Of a DNA stretch of 64,000 nucleotides, positions 13,301 to 24,448 are shown one piece after another. The stretch's first letter is position 1. Each line of letters opens with the position of its first letter. The stretch is from Buddleja alternifolia. Lineage: Eukaryota > Streptophyta > Magnoliopsida > Lamiales > Scrophulariaceae. The DNA is taken from assembly GCA_019426215.1 (NCBI GenBank), contig CM033402.1:2604001-2668000 (forward strand), written 5' to 3'. A program made the position numbers and the translations under genes. The notes beneath the pieces were generated by a model. The model saw only the letters and a program-made list of their open reading frames with translations, had not been told where the DNA came from and searched no databases.

Positions 13301-16213
13301 ATCACGAGACATTTACTCATAACATATTCATCTTTTACATATATGTATCCAAGTCAAAGAAAAAACGATTTCATCAACCAACAGTCAGGAATAGCATATG
13401 AAGAGAACGAGCAGTCCTCCATCTGTTACGTTATTCAAAGTTTGTCAATAAGCCATCCCAGAAGTCATCAGTTATAAAGCCTGAGAGGAGAAAGATTGGA
13501 TCGTCTGAATGAAATCAATTTCAAGAGCACATATTAAGTGTTAACATCTAAAAAGTGGTATGAACCACCTGAACATCCGCACAAGTATATTTCCTTACCA
13601 CTGAAAGTAATTTAGTAGCTTCTCAGCTTCCTATTTAGCTAACAAAAATGGAAGAGTTTTTAAGAGGGGACAAATTTTGCAATTTGATTCACGCTATACC
13701 AGGAATTATTATAATCACAGATCTAAAATGAAAGCTTAACAGATATATCATGAAGAGAATACCTAAACAAAAATATTTTACTGCTTACCATCTGAAACTT
13801 CTATAAGAGACGATCCATTATATCTTTCCTAGCAGAGTTAGGAATGGTCCACATCCTTACAGGGGGAAAAAAATCAGCAATCAATCTATTGGATTCAGGC
13901 ATTCAGCCAATAAAATTTGGTTCTACGTCAAATAATAAAGGTTGAAGATCAATTTAGCAGGATATTCATGGAACATGTCTTCTCCCTTACAAGAGCTATT
14001 TCATAGACAATACTGATTGTTTCTTGCGATTCAAAATTCACCCTCACCCTCACCCTCACCCTCTTTGTCCAGGAATCCTGCCTTAGCCCCTAAGGAATCT
14101 ATAGGGGTAAACTTGCTGCATTTCAAATGCAATCTTATATGTGTGAACTAAATAAGCAGAACACACCTAGCTTTTCCTACCATTGCAAAGGAGCATCAAG
14201 AAAATCAAGCAGGAGCAGAAGACCATACAGAAATACAAAGTCAATGAAAGACTTACGTTATCGAGTCTATTCTGTTTCTCCATGATCCTCTTCTTACATT
14301 GTGCAATCTCTTTCAAATATCCAGCTTTTTCTTTATTCTTTTTACTTACTTCAGCTTCATAACTATCCAGTTCATGCACAATTTCCTTGAGGCTATTTTG
14401 TTCCTCATCCAGGTCCTCATTAGCTTTTTCGATATCGTTATGTATGTTCAACAGTTGCCAAAGAAAATGTTCCTGCTTCAAAGATTTCTGCAAGGCAGTT
14501 ATGGAAATGAGACGAAGTGTTAGACTAAAGCACGATGGAGCTGCTTAATGCTATTATTATGCTTTTGAGGTCAACAAATATAATGTTCAATAAATGGATA
14601 AGAGAATGGTATTTTTAAACAACAGGGAGGCTTCTAATTGCAAAAGATCCATGATTAAGTTTGAAACATACGAGTAAAGATTAACTTAAACTTCAGACTA
14701 ATAAAAGGCTCTATCGCTAATTACTCAAATGCAATACTGCAAATGCATGGTGAATTAAAGATTAGTGTGAACCAGTTGTTCTTGCAATTTGAGATGCTTT
14801 TCAGCCTCCTCTTTCTGAAGCTTCTTCTGCTTTTTCTCTGCTGAAATGGTTTTCTTTTTCTGATGAGCAAGCACTGCCTTCTCATCGGCTTCAGCTTTTT
14901 GTACTTCCAGCTCCTCATACTGTCTCTTGTACTCTTCAGAGCCAGAGATTTGTTCGAATAGGCCTGTGAGTTCCTTAGGATTTTTAGAAGCAATTGACTC
15001 CACGTCTCCCTAAGTCATTGAAAGAATTCAATACTTAGAAGAATATAACACAATGAATTATTTAAACAAATGCTAGAAGTGTCTCCCATTGCCTTTGCCC
15101 TTTTACCCATCAGGAAAAAAGGAACTTCTGATTAATCTAAAATTTCCTCATTAAATTTATATAAGTAAGGACTACATTCATTGGCATGTCTGCATGATTT
15201 CTCTCCAGCTAAATGTCTTCAATTATCAGACATACGAAGGCAGATATGTTCCTATGTACATATTGATGCATGTATGTCTGCCGTGCTTTTTCCTTTCGAT
15301 CCCATATGTAAGAAATAATTATAATAAAAGATAACGCATTAAGATGGATGAAAATTCGATAAACTCAATACAAACGAGCACATGCATACAAGAAACCACT
15401 ATGAGTGTTTGAATAAGACATGCAGAATCTTTTCCTTTTTATTGTCTTTCACTATTCTACCATACTCATAGATCAACAATAAACTGAGTAGCCACAAAAT
15501 CATACAAGTTTCTATAGAATCATCATCTCCACACGTACTCTTCAAATTACAACACTCTTGACACACCACGTTTTTTCGTATTCTTAGCTCACGCAATAGC
15601 AACATGCCTTTCATCATTCCAATTAACTTTCAAGCTCCGGCACTTTTCTTTAAATCTATACACATTTTTCCAATTTTACTACTCTAAATGCGTTCGCACC
15701 AAAAGTAAATACTCAACTATTAAACCAGCCAATAAATCACGTGCTAAGTCAAGATAAAACATCAGAAAAAATCACCTGAAAAACAAGGAAATTACGTGCT
15801 TTAACAAGGATACCAAGCGACCTCAACTTCGCATTGTATTCATCCCAATTCACGACGCGATCCCCAATTCGGTACTCGCTGGCACCAGCAGGCGTAATCG
15901 ATCGAGTGAACTCAATCTCCGACTCGTCAGGCAGCTGGTACACGAGCATGACGTGTGCCCTACGTCCTCTCTGCTCCTTTTCGCGGTCGTCGAAGGCGTA
16001 AATTAGGTCACGCAACTGAGCACCTCGCAGCTGACCGGTGCGCACGCCGAGGACGAAGCTTATGGCGTCCATTAGATTCGATTTTCCAGCTCCGTTGGGG
16101 CCAATAATGGCGGTAAAATCGTAGAAAGGGCCTATAATTTGGTGACCTTTGTAGGATTTGAAATTCTCCAGTTCCAGCCGGAGTATTTTACCGGAGGTTG
16201 GTAGGGACGGCAT
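4371..16213 (-). CDS. SMC1: SMC1, cohesin core ATPase subunit
   Basis: Eighteen minus-strand exons join in frame to 1,224 residues: 15776-16213, 14773-15009, 14257-14487, 12557-12795, 12171-12437, 11806-12076, 11076-11200, 10274-10383, 10091-10198, 9861-10000, 8973-9062, 8693-8901, 7889-8058, 7398-7507, 6529-6902, 5344-5622, 4764-4991, 4371-4419. All junctions are GT-AG and every phase matches. Walker A GPNGAGKS is at residues 38-45. Coiled coils flank a hinge at about 515-680. The signature LSGGEKT is near 1115 and Walker B FFILDEVD near 1140. SMC1 pairs with SMC3 and the kleisin to form the cohesin ring that holds sister chromatids; Arabidopsis SMC1 is about the same length. The N-terminus MPSL...[13 protein letters not shown] separates it from SMC3. 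The start is the ATG at 16211-16213. Oddities are a 27-nt in-frame duplication in exon 16 and a 49-nt last exon. Confidence 0.97.
4495..4700. repeat. MITE-like insert in the last SMC1 intron
   Basis: This resembles the segment at 50050-50285. Both contain blocks such as GTAATATGTTTTTATTGAC against GTAATATATTTTTACTGAC, followed by GGTAATTTCTCAA or AGTAATTTCTCAA. It lies between SMC1 exons 17 and 18. Ends are approximate. Confidence 0.4.
14041..14061 (-). repeat. (TGAGGG)n G-quadruplex motif in SMC1 intron 3
   Basis: The plus strand has four CCC runs, each separated by TCA. The sense strand of SMC1 therefore carries four GGG runs with 3-nt TGA loops. This satisfies the standard G-quadruplex pattern in the 1.46-kb intron between exons 3 and 4. 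Whether it folds is inference. Confidence 0.75.
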
Positions 16214-17519
16214 TTTTGGGGATTTTTGGTGGAAATCAAAGGATTTTTTAGAGATTTTGGGGGTTTGGAGTATGAATTTAGGTTTTGGAGGCGGAGAATT
16301 GCAGAGATTTAGGAATTGAATTTGTGCAGTTTTGGCGATTTTGAGAGGGAAATTTATGGAATGAGAGAGTGTAGAGTTTCCATGTGAAAATGCGAAAAGA
16401 GGGAAAATGCTTTGTAAGTTTTATCGGTGACAATATATACAGCTCAATGTATCTATTACGGTAGAGTGCAGTGCTTGAAGCCTGAAAGGTAGGAATAAAC
16501 CAAATGCGACTCTAGTGGAAAGTTGATTGGGAAAATTGCGTTGTTAGTCCCATAAATTTACCTCATTTATATTTTGACCTAATTCTTTCTATGTTATACG
16601 AATATGGATACGGAGATACGAATATAATACTACACAAACAAAAAATACGATGAATCTAAATTTTAGGGTTCGGTATATTGAGGATATATGTATATTTATA
16701 AATGTATAATATTTAAAAATAAATTTAATTCAATAAATTTATTGACATAAATAAAATTTTGTTAAGTTGTTTAAATTTTTTGGACATTTGTTTAATTTTT
16801 ATGATTTAATTATTAATAAAAGACTGATAATATTATCTTTTCTCCTATTTTAATCCAAAAAGTAGTGTATCGTATTAAAAAGAAAAACACTCCATTTTGT
16901 ATACAACACGAGTTGGATATTTTAAATTTTATGTCTGATAAGATATATATAATTTTTTCTTTTCTTTTATTTTTAGATAATTCAAAAATGGTCTGGATAT
17001 AGTATCCGGAATTATCCATATCGAATTCAAAAATGTTCTGAATAGGGTATCCAATAGTATCCATATCGAATAAGGGCATGATAGTGAATCATTTTTAATC
17101 GTATCTACTCATCATAAATTATTCTTTACAAAATCTCACGTCTAATTCCCAAACGTTTGCCGCCCACACCAATTCTATTCAATATCAATCGTCACTTATC
17201 AATTTATCAACCACTTCCCGTTCCCATTCCAATTGTTATTTATATGTCATCATTTATCAACCACTTCCAATTCTAGCCCTAACCAAAACGCACCCCAACT
17301 ACGATCGCGTGATGAGGATCTACTACACGTAGCCAAAGATTTAATTTCACAATCAAGGCCAATTTATTAAAGTAATTAGTTAGTTAATTAGAAGGAAGTT
17401 CACGTATTATTTCATTACTCTTTTCTTCTTCCAAAACCCAGGATCAAAAATCAAAAATAAAATCGAGGGTTTAAGAGTAGTTGTTCTAGCTAAAAAACTG
17501 AATTCCAGGCAAATTTGCA
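16214..17519. other. Divergent intergenic region between SMC1 and the S26-like gene
   Basis: About 1.3 kb separating two start codons that point away from each other, so both promoters should lie here. Around 16978-17075 an imperfect duplication repeats AATTCAAAAATG and GTATCC/ATCCATATCGAAT. No TATA box or other element stands out enough to call. Confidence 0.5.
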
Positions 17520-20069
17520 ATGGTTTCGCCCTCAATCTGGTTCCGCTACATTGCAAGCAAGCTCGAGTACTCCGTCTCTCTCAGTCGCAGGGTAATTTCC
17601 TTTTCCAATCGCAGATCATTTGTTTTTGCAGTCATTTCTTGAATTCATCAATTCTTTTTTTTCATTTTTTGATTATGTGTTGATGAATATTGTTTTTCTG
17701 AAGTGTGAAGGTTGTGTGATTGATGCGTTTAGTTCAGATATATGTTCAAAGGAATTAGTAGGTTAATTGCGAACTGTTTAATCTTGAATTTTCTATTGAT
17801 TTGATATCGTATTCTTGAGTTTTTGAATTGTGTTTTTTTTTTCTCCTTTTAATTATGTGTTGATTTCCTGAAGAGTGAAGGTTGTAGGATTTAAGCGTTT
17901 CAGGGCGTTTAATTCAGATATATATGTTCAATGGAATTAGTAGGTTAATTGCGAGCTGTTTAATCTTGAATTTTTCCATTGATTTGGTATTGTGTTCGTG
18001 GAGAGGTATGTACGATCTTGTTATTTTCTAAGGATGATAATGATTCGGTATAAAGAGAGCTAGAGTCTTGAAGTGTTTTTTTCTCTTTTTGATTATGTGG
18101 TGATGAATGTTGATTTTCTGAAGAGTTGAGCTCGTGTGATTTAAGCATTTTAGGGCGTTTCATTCAGATATATGTTCAAAGGAATTAGTAGGTTAATTAC
18201 GAACTGTTTAATTTTGAATTTTCCGTTGATTTGATACCGTATTTGTGGGGAGGTATGTATGGTGTTGTTATTTTCTATGGATGATAATTTGGTATAAAGA
18301 GAGCTAGATTCTTGAATTTCGTTTCTGTTTTTGGAGTATTCATGATCCAGTCCGCGGATCAGATGCAAGGAAAAATTAAAAGAATCGGAAGAAAAATATT
18401 TTATCACCGCTTCTTTTTCCGATTTGAGGCCGGTTTTGCAGTTTCTTAATCTTGATTGTTAGCACAAGATAATCTTATTCTACCAAGACTTGTAATACTT
18501 TTCATCACCAACAGTCTATGCTAAAAGTTTTTTGCAGCTATCATTCACTGTTTGTAGAAATGGTACTATGATTATTCGTTCTCTTGTGATGGTTTTTTCA
18601 AGCCATAAGCATATATGGTTAACTTAATATTTTCGATCTCCTCAAGAACTGCTGCTGTTAGATTTTATGTGAATTATCCAGAGCTTATCCTAAACTGTTT
18701 ACTTATAATCTGCTACATTTCATTGTCCACAATGTACAAGATGGTCGGGATTCTGTTTCATTACAGAGACTGAGGGAATATTTTATATAAATTGCAGAGC
18801 TATGGACGAGGTCAAATTGCTGATACCGAAAAACTTGATAGCATATGGAAAAATGTTTTACTAGGAAAGTTGACATTCTTGCATTGGAACAAAGAAGAAG
18901 AGATGGCTCCCACAATCGGGACCCACGGTGGAACTCTTCTCGTTCGAAAAATTCCGGCTGCAGATCCAACGTATGGTGTTCAATGAAAATGAACTTGTGC
19001 CATATCCAGGGTCATTCTTAGGAGCTCCACTGACAATCACAACCACCTATATGGTGGAACCCGCGAGGGATCAACTATAGATGATTGTGATTGTATCGAG
19101 ACTTGATGTCCTGGACGTATTTCTATTTTTTTTCCCTTTGCAGTTGTTTATCCTTACCGTTGTCTACCACTTGTATATTTTTCTGAATTCTCAACTTGTC
19201 ATTCTCCTACGCATCTCCGGTTTTAGGATTGTTCAAATTTCTCCCTTTGAACGTGCAATGCAATGTAAAATATGCTTTCGTATTATGAAGTTGGACATTA
19301 ATACATGTTCATGACAGGAAAGTTTATGTTGGAGACGTTGTGGTGCTAAAGGACCCCATGAATTCTGACAAGTATCTTGTCCGGAGGTTAGCCGCTATGG
19401 AAGGTTCTGAGATGGCTTCTACTGATGAAAAGGATGAGCCTTTTGTCCTTGAAAACGATCAGTGCTGGGTACTAGCTGACAATGAAAATCTAAAGCCCAA
19501 GGTATATGCTCCTCCTTATGCTTAAATATTTTTCCTTCAATCAATACATGCGTAAGGCCTCACTAAGCCTGGGTCCGCCCATGAAATCTCATATATTTCC
19601 TAAGAAAAATGTTCAAAGGCTACTTTAATTTTTGGGTGTTTTTTCTCTCCATAATTTTTGCAATAGTTCACGATATAAGGTGTAAACGCGTGGAGGAGCA
19701 TTGATTATATATACCGAATAGATATTGATGAATTTTTCTTTTTTATTATATTTGACTGTGATGTTTTTTGGTCTTCTTCAAAGCAGGAAGCGTATGATAG
19801 TCGAACATTTGGTCCAGTTACTATGACAAACATAATTGGTAGAGTCATATATTGCCTAAGAAATGCTGTGGATCATGGACCTGTAAATAATAGGTTCGTA
19901 TTTTTTTGGTTATATAAAAACTAAGCGAAGTTACTTATATTTGAAAATTTTGCAGTTGTGATTGATGGTAATGCTACTTTTTTTCAGCGATGTTAGCGCG
20001 AAACAGGATTCACCTGTTCTGGAAGTCGAACTTGATGTTGATGAGATGGCAAAAAATCATAAAGCATAG
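17520..20069 (+). CDS. S26 family (signal-peptidase-like) protein, likely proteolytically inactive
   Basis: Exons 17520-17591, 18798-18970, 19318-19501, 19787-19893 and 19988-20069 join in frame (618 nt, 205 residues) with GT-AG introns. The protein matches the plant family annotated 'peptidase S24/S26', related to mitochondrial inner membrane protease. I recall Arabidopsis At1g06200 as closest. Signal-peptidase box B (SMxPT) appears as EMAPT at 59-63, with Glu in place of catalytic Ser. Box D (KRV) appears as RRL at 104-106, with Arg in place of catalytic Lys. The downstream box ADN...DSRTFGPV is kept. Loss of the dyad suggests a non-catalytic role; location in mitochondria or plastid is not decided by the sequence. 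There is no clear membrane segment. It lies 1.3 kb from the divergent SMC1 gene and is followed on the same strand by the RHON1-like gene. Confidence 0.9.
17655..18320. repeat. Tandem triplication in intron 1 of the S26-like gene
   Basis: Three diverged direct copies begin near 17660, 17830 and 18078. All contain GGAATTAGTAGGTTAATT followed by a CTGTTTAAT block. Copies 2 and 3 also share GGAGAGGTATGTA or GGGGAGGTATGTA and ATAAAGAGAGCTAGA, which copy 1 lacks. Units are about 170-245 nt. Confidence 0.8.
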
Positions 20070-20587
20070 AATACTTGCAAAGATAAGGGCTCTACTCCTC
20101 ACATTTTCGACGTAATACTTCTTGTTTAGTATTTTCGTTGGGACCTTTTGAGTATCGACGGTCAGCCAGTATTTTAAATATTGAGTTTACGATTGCTCAG
20201 ATGAATTTTTATTGTTATATAGGGTGGATTTATATGTAGTTTCCTAAAATTTCTTGTTCACCCTTCCTATTTCTTCATGAATCATGATGTATTAACTGAA
20301 ACTAATTTCCATTAAGGATTTTCGGATGCATTTGCAAATTCTTTAGGGAGTTTCGGGAATTCTAGTTTCGGTATAATCACATTTATTTGTTTATGTTTGG
20401 TTTCATGGACCCTATCGCATGAGTGATTGAGATTGCTCCAAAATTTCGAGTCGATGAAATTCTTGAGAATAGGCTTCTCTCATATCCTTATTGTGGCCAA
20501 CAAAAGGGAGCTTGTTTGGATGGAATTATCTGGATTTGGGGAGTGAATTTGGATGAAGGATTTTAAATGACTCCAAAATGGAATCAT

Positions 20588-20693
20588 TTAAAATTCACTA
20601 TAGTGATTGAGAAAATATATGGAAATGTGCACCACGGGAATTAAAATTCACTATAGTGATTGAGAAAATATATTGAAATGTGCACCATGGGAA
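20588..20693. repeat. 53-nt tandem duplication
   Basis: 20588-20640 and 20641-20693 are adjacent copies differing at only two positions; each contains ACTATAGTGATTGAG and AATGTGCACCA. A third, partial start follows at 20694. Confidence 0.9.
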
Positions 20694-21299
20694 TTAAAAT
20701 TCATTACAACTTGAAATCATTCAAACAAACTCAATGGATTTGTTCATAAATTTGAAATCCACGACTTCCAAATCCCTTCATATAACCACGTCGTAAATTC
20801 TTATTACAAGCTCTGTTGCTATTTCTATAATGCACCCACATATAAATTTGCTTCTTTCTTAAAATCTCAAACCTTGAAAAAGTCCTTGAAAATCAAAAAT
20901 TTCTTAATCAGACCACTTTAAGTATGATTTATTCGTCACGTAATCAATTAAAATTCGGCTAAGAGTTTTTCAAAGACCACTTTACAATTATGACCTCCTT
21001 GACCAGTGAGACTTTTAAGGGGACAAGGCCTTTAAAGGGACAAGGTCTCAACGGGCCTTAAAGGGGGCTTAAATGGGCCGTCCCCTTTAAGGTCCGTTTG
21101 ACACCTTTGGATGTGATCAAGAAATGGATAAAGAGAGTCCAATATAACTTTTCTATAAATCTCAGTTGATTAAACAAATAGATACATCATTTTACTAGTT
21201 TACCGAAGAAATATAGCAGCTCTTATAACAATTTCATTCAAATAAAACTAGCTATTTCATTTAAAATAAAATGACAAAATTTGAACATTAGAGATTTAA

Positions 21300-21490
21300 T
21301 TAGTAAAAAATGATAAAATATGTGTAAAACAATCGAACTACTCGAGCTTAACTCGTGTTCAGCTCGATTAAACCTCGTTTGTGCTCGGCTCAATTAACAA
21401 TCAACCTAACCTCTAACACAAATTTTGAAACTCGATAATAATTCATATAAACTTTATCAACAACTTGTTCAAGTCGTCTCGAGTCATTTT
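21300..21490 (-). repeat. CGAG-rich dispersed repeat, copy A
   Basis: Read on the minus strand it contains GACTCGAG, a block ending AATTTGTGTT, TGTTAATTGAGCCGAG and CTCGAGTAGTT. The same order of blocks occurs at 22325-22460, 25305-25560 and 60715-61035. The class of element is not clear to me. Confidence 0.55.
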
Positions 21491-21929
21491 TTTTTCTATT
21501 TTTCAATTCAAAACGAGGGGATATCCTAAATATCTAGTTCGACAAATCCGGGTTGACAGTCATAAGTCATAAAAACTATATCTAGCTCCATAAAGAAGGA
21601 GATAGTCACAACTTGTGTCAGCTTGGATTCGAATCCAGAATCTCTCACATAAAGTGGAAGATAAATACTACTAGACCAACAAATCTTGGGTAATCGTCTC
21701 GACTCGTTTACAGTCCTGTATGGAATCTCATTTAAGTAATTGGACTGGACCCGGACCAAAAGAAACATGGTATGGGTTGGACCTAACCTATTAATGGGCT
21801 CATATATCACCTAAGCACAGCCCAAATCAAACTGACTGGCGGGGCAGAAAACTCGACCGTTTATCTTTGTACGACCGCCTGAACGACGCCGAATCGCCAT
21901 TGACGAGTTTACTTGTGCAGCTTTCAAGC

Positions 21930-24448
21930 ATGTCGCGGTCAGTTCATTTCACCTCCAAAAGCATTTCAGGTAATGTATTTTGCGCTTAAATATGAATACA
22001 TGTACATATATATATATGTGTGTGTGTGTGTGTTTGTGTTTGTGAAAGGCATTTTGCCAACATTCTCGTACAAATTATGGCGCATTTGCTGCTTTAGTAC
22101 GTAATCAGTGATTTAATCACAAACAGACTCTGAAACGTTAGCTTATTCTTTAATTCTATCTGTTTTTTGGCGATTTTTCCGCGAATTTGGAGGTGTGTGG
22201 TTGTTCTTTCGGTGATGCCTTCTACTTGTTTGATGAAATGAATTTTAATCCTTGGTATGTGTAGTTCTCATGTTATGATTTGGCAGAAGTTTGAAGTTGC
22301 TGAAATTCCATAGAATTAGAGGAGTAAACAAGTTGAGTCGAGTCGAATCCATTTTCAAGCTTGTTTAAATTAGAATCGAGTTTCAGAATCTGTGTTTGAG
22401 CTTGGCTTGATTGTTAATCTAGTCGAATACGAGTCGAGCTCAGGTAGTTTGACTTTTTTTACATGTTTTTTGAGCAATGCTATATACCATCCACTTTTCA
22501 CCTCCCCTTTTTTTGGCAAAAAAAAGTTGCAATTAATGAACTTTGATTGTTTTAATATATCAAATACTTTCCAGATCAATGAAAAGTGAAAAAAACAACT
22601 TTATAAAAATGGTGGTATAAAGTATTTTCCATGCCTTCGTATGTGTAGTTCTCATGCTATAATTTGCAGCAGTTTAAAGTTGCTAAATGTCATAGCATCA
22701 AACAAAATCACGCTGTTTAATCGAATTAGTCTCTGTTGTACCCACGAGGATAAGTAATATCCCGTCTCTGAAGTCCCTGGTTATTGTACTTCTTGCTTAG
22801 AAGTAGCAGTTGTCTTGATTTTTTCTCTGTCCTCTTTTCCCTGTTAGCCTAGGCTGTAGCGGATAGTTATGTGCTTACATCTTGTTTCGGTTTGATGAGG
22901 AAAGATAAGCTGCTGACTTTATCATATAATGGGGTAATATTTGAAGAATGATTTCTAACTTGGGCACATGATCAAATTGTGATTAGAAGCCTGAGAAACT
23001 CCGTGTCGACATTCGCATGTGTCAATGATAACTTTGAATTTATTTGTGCCGTTGAGAAACTTCAATGTTAGAGTTCGCTCCGTTAAGCCGAATAATAGAT
23101 GTAAGTGTTACCTTTCTTATTACTTATTAGCGACTAAAAGAGTAAGATCTTTTGTTAGGAGCAAATTGCGAATTGCGTTTTTATCGAGCCTTTATCTTGT
23201 GCTTTCAGCGTTTCCTAACTGGAATGTGATAATATTTTTGACATACTTCCTGATTTCGTTTCAGGATATGGATCACCTGATGGTAGATGTCTTCCTTGCT
23301 CAGGAGTTTCTGGAAGAGCAGTGGGCATATCTCCAAAAATGGTTTCTGATGTGAAGTTTCTATCTCTGAGATGTGTTTCTAGGCATAAATCTTCTGTATG
23401 TAATGCAACTTCTAGCAATTATAGGAGAAACCAAGATTACTCAAGACAAAACAAACACAGCTACTCACGCAATAGGAATAGGCACAACGAGGACAGAGTC
23501 GATGGCTATGAAGACCTCGAAGAAGCTGAAAATTTCTCTAACAAAAACGAAACCTTGCTTTCCGTTTCTGAGTACAGAAAATTTCAAGCAACTGCATCTC
23601 CTGGACCGAGAGAAAAGGAGATTGTTGAATTATTCAGGAAAGTTCAGGCTCAACTTCGCGAAAGAGCAACAATGAAGGAAGAAAGGAAAGTTGAAGATTC
23701 ACATGAAAAAAACAGAGAGAGCGAGACTGTTGATTCTCTTCTCAAGCTTTTGAGGAAACACTCTGTTCAGCCGGGGAGGAAAAGCACTACTATTGCTAGT
23801 AATAAGGAGTTCATCTTGGATCAGCCCGAAAAGGTGTCCCCCGGCCCATCTACTGAAGTGAGAGAAACGAGCTTCTCGGATTCTAATAGTAACGTGAAGA
23901 ATGATATTCAAGAAATCCCAAGCCCACATCTTAGCCGGCCAAAATCTAACTTCCGTAAAAACACTAACATTGCTAGTAATAAGGATTTGATCCTGGATGA
24001 GCCCGAACAGGTGGGACCAGGCCCATCCACTGTGAAGAGTGATATTCAGGAAAGCCCAAGCCCACATCTTACCCGTCCAAAATCTAGCTTCCGTAAAAGA
24101 TCCCCCGTCCCTGAAGTAAAATTCCAGCCTGTTTATTCTGTCTCAACTGATATGGATGGTGTAAGAAAATCTGATGAGATTAATGAAGTGATGATTGAAT
24201 CGGATGTGGGGCCTGCTTTTTCCGAAGGAAATGTGCTTGATAAGATGCCGGGAGGTGAAAGTAATGAGATTGATGAAAGTGAGCATGATAATGGAGCAAA
24301 AGAAGAAGAGGATGTTGTTGAAAGCGCTGATTTGAGTGGAATGAAGCTAACTGAATTGAGAGCTCTTGCTAAGTCTCGTGGCATGAAAGGGTTCTCGAAG
24401 TTGAAAAAGAGTGAGCTTGTCGAGTTGCTACGAGGGAGCTCAATCTGA
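21930..24448 (+). CDS. RHON1: RHON1-like plastid RNA-binding protein with C-terminal Rho_N domain
   Basis: Exon 1 is 21930-21969 and exon 2 is 23265-24448. The join TCAG/GATATGG is in phase and gives 407 residues, close to the roughly 400 of Arabidopsis RHON1. The N-terminus is basic and Ser-rich, as in plastid transit peptides, and continues through SPDGRCLPCSGVSGRAVG, a typical segment of this family. A charged, disordered middle follows. The C-terminus (about 368-407) is the Rho_N helix pair, with MKLTELRALAKSRGMKGFSK and KSELVELL. Arabidopsis RHON1 binds plastid RNA, associates with RNase E, and acts in rRNA processing and rbcL transcription termination. Residues about 190-245 and 249-292 are an internal duplication starting IASNK. 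The start is the first ATG of the short exon. A 1.3-kb intron holds a dispersed repeat. The symbol is by homology. Confidence 0.88.
22325..22460 (+). repeat. CGAG-rich dispersed repeat, copy B, in the RHON1-like intron
   Basis: It contains GAGTCGAGTCGAAT, TGTGTTTGAGCTTGG and ACGAGTCGAGCTC in the order seen in the other copies. Confidence 0.55.

Larger units (their letters stand above)
20070..21929. other. Intergenic between the S26-like and RHON1-like genes
   Basis: Non-coding. It contains a perfect-length 53-nt tandem pair at 20588-20693 and a copy of the CGAG-rich dispersed repeat at 21300-21490. Around 20510-20780 the edges (GCTTGTTTGGAT left, CAAACAAACTC right) hint at a decayed transposon. 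Nothing else is supported. Confidence 0.45.

Noticed and set aside
4371..16213. SMC3 or a condensin SMC
   Set aside because: The N-terminus, the hinge and the [14 protein letters not shown] tail are those of SMC1.
17155..17295. Possible MITE with ends near CCCAAACGTTTG and AACGCACCCC
   Set aside because: The two ends are not inverted copies of each other and no duplication was found.
21590..21690. tRNA-like B box (ATTCGAATCC) suggesting a tRNA gene or SINE
   Set aside because: No A box at the right distance and no cloverleaf could be drawn.
23019..23354. Open frame before the main RHON1-like exon
   Set aside because: It lies mostly in the intron; the acceptor at 23263-23264 and exact phase with exon 1 give the family's N-terminus instead.
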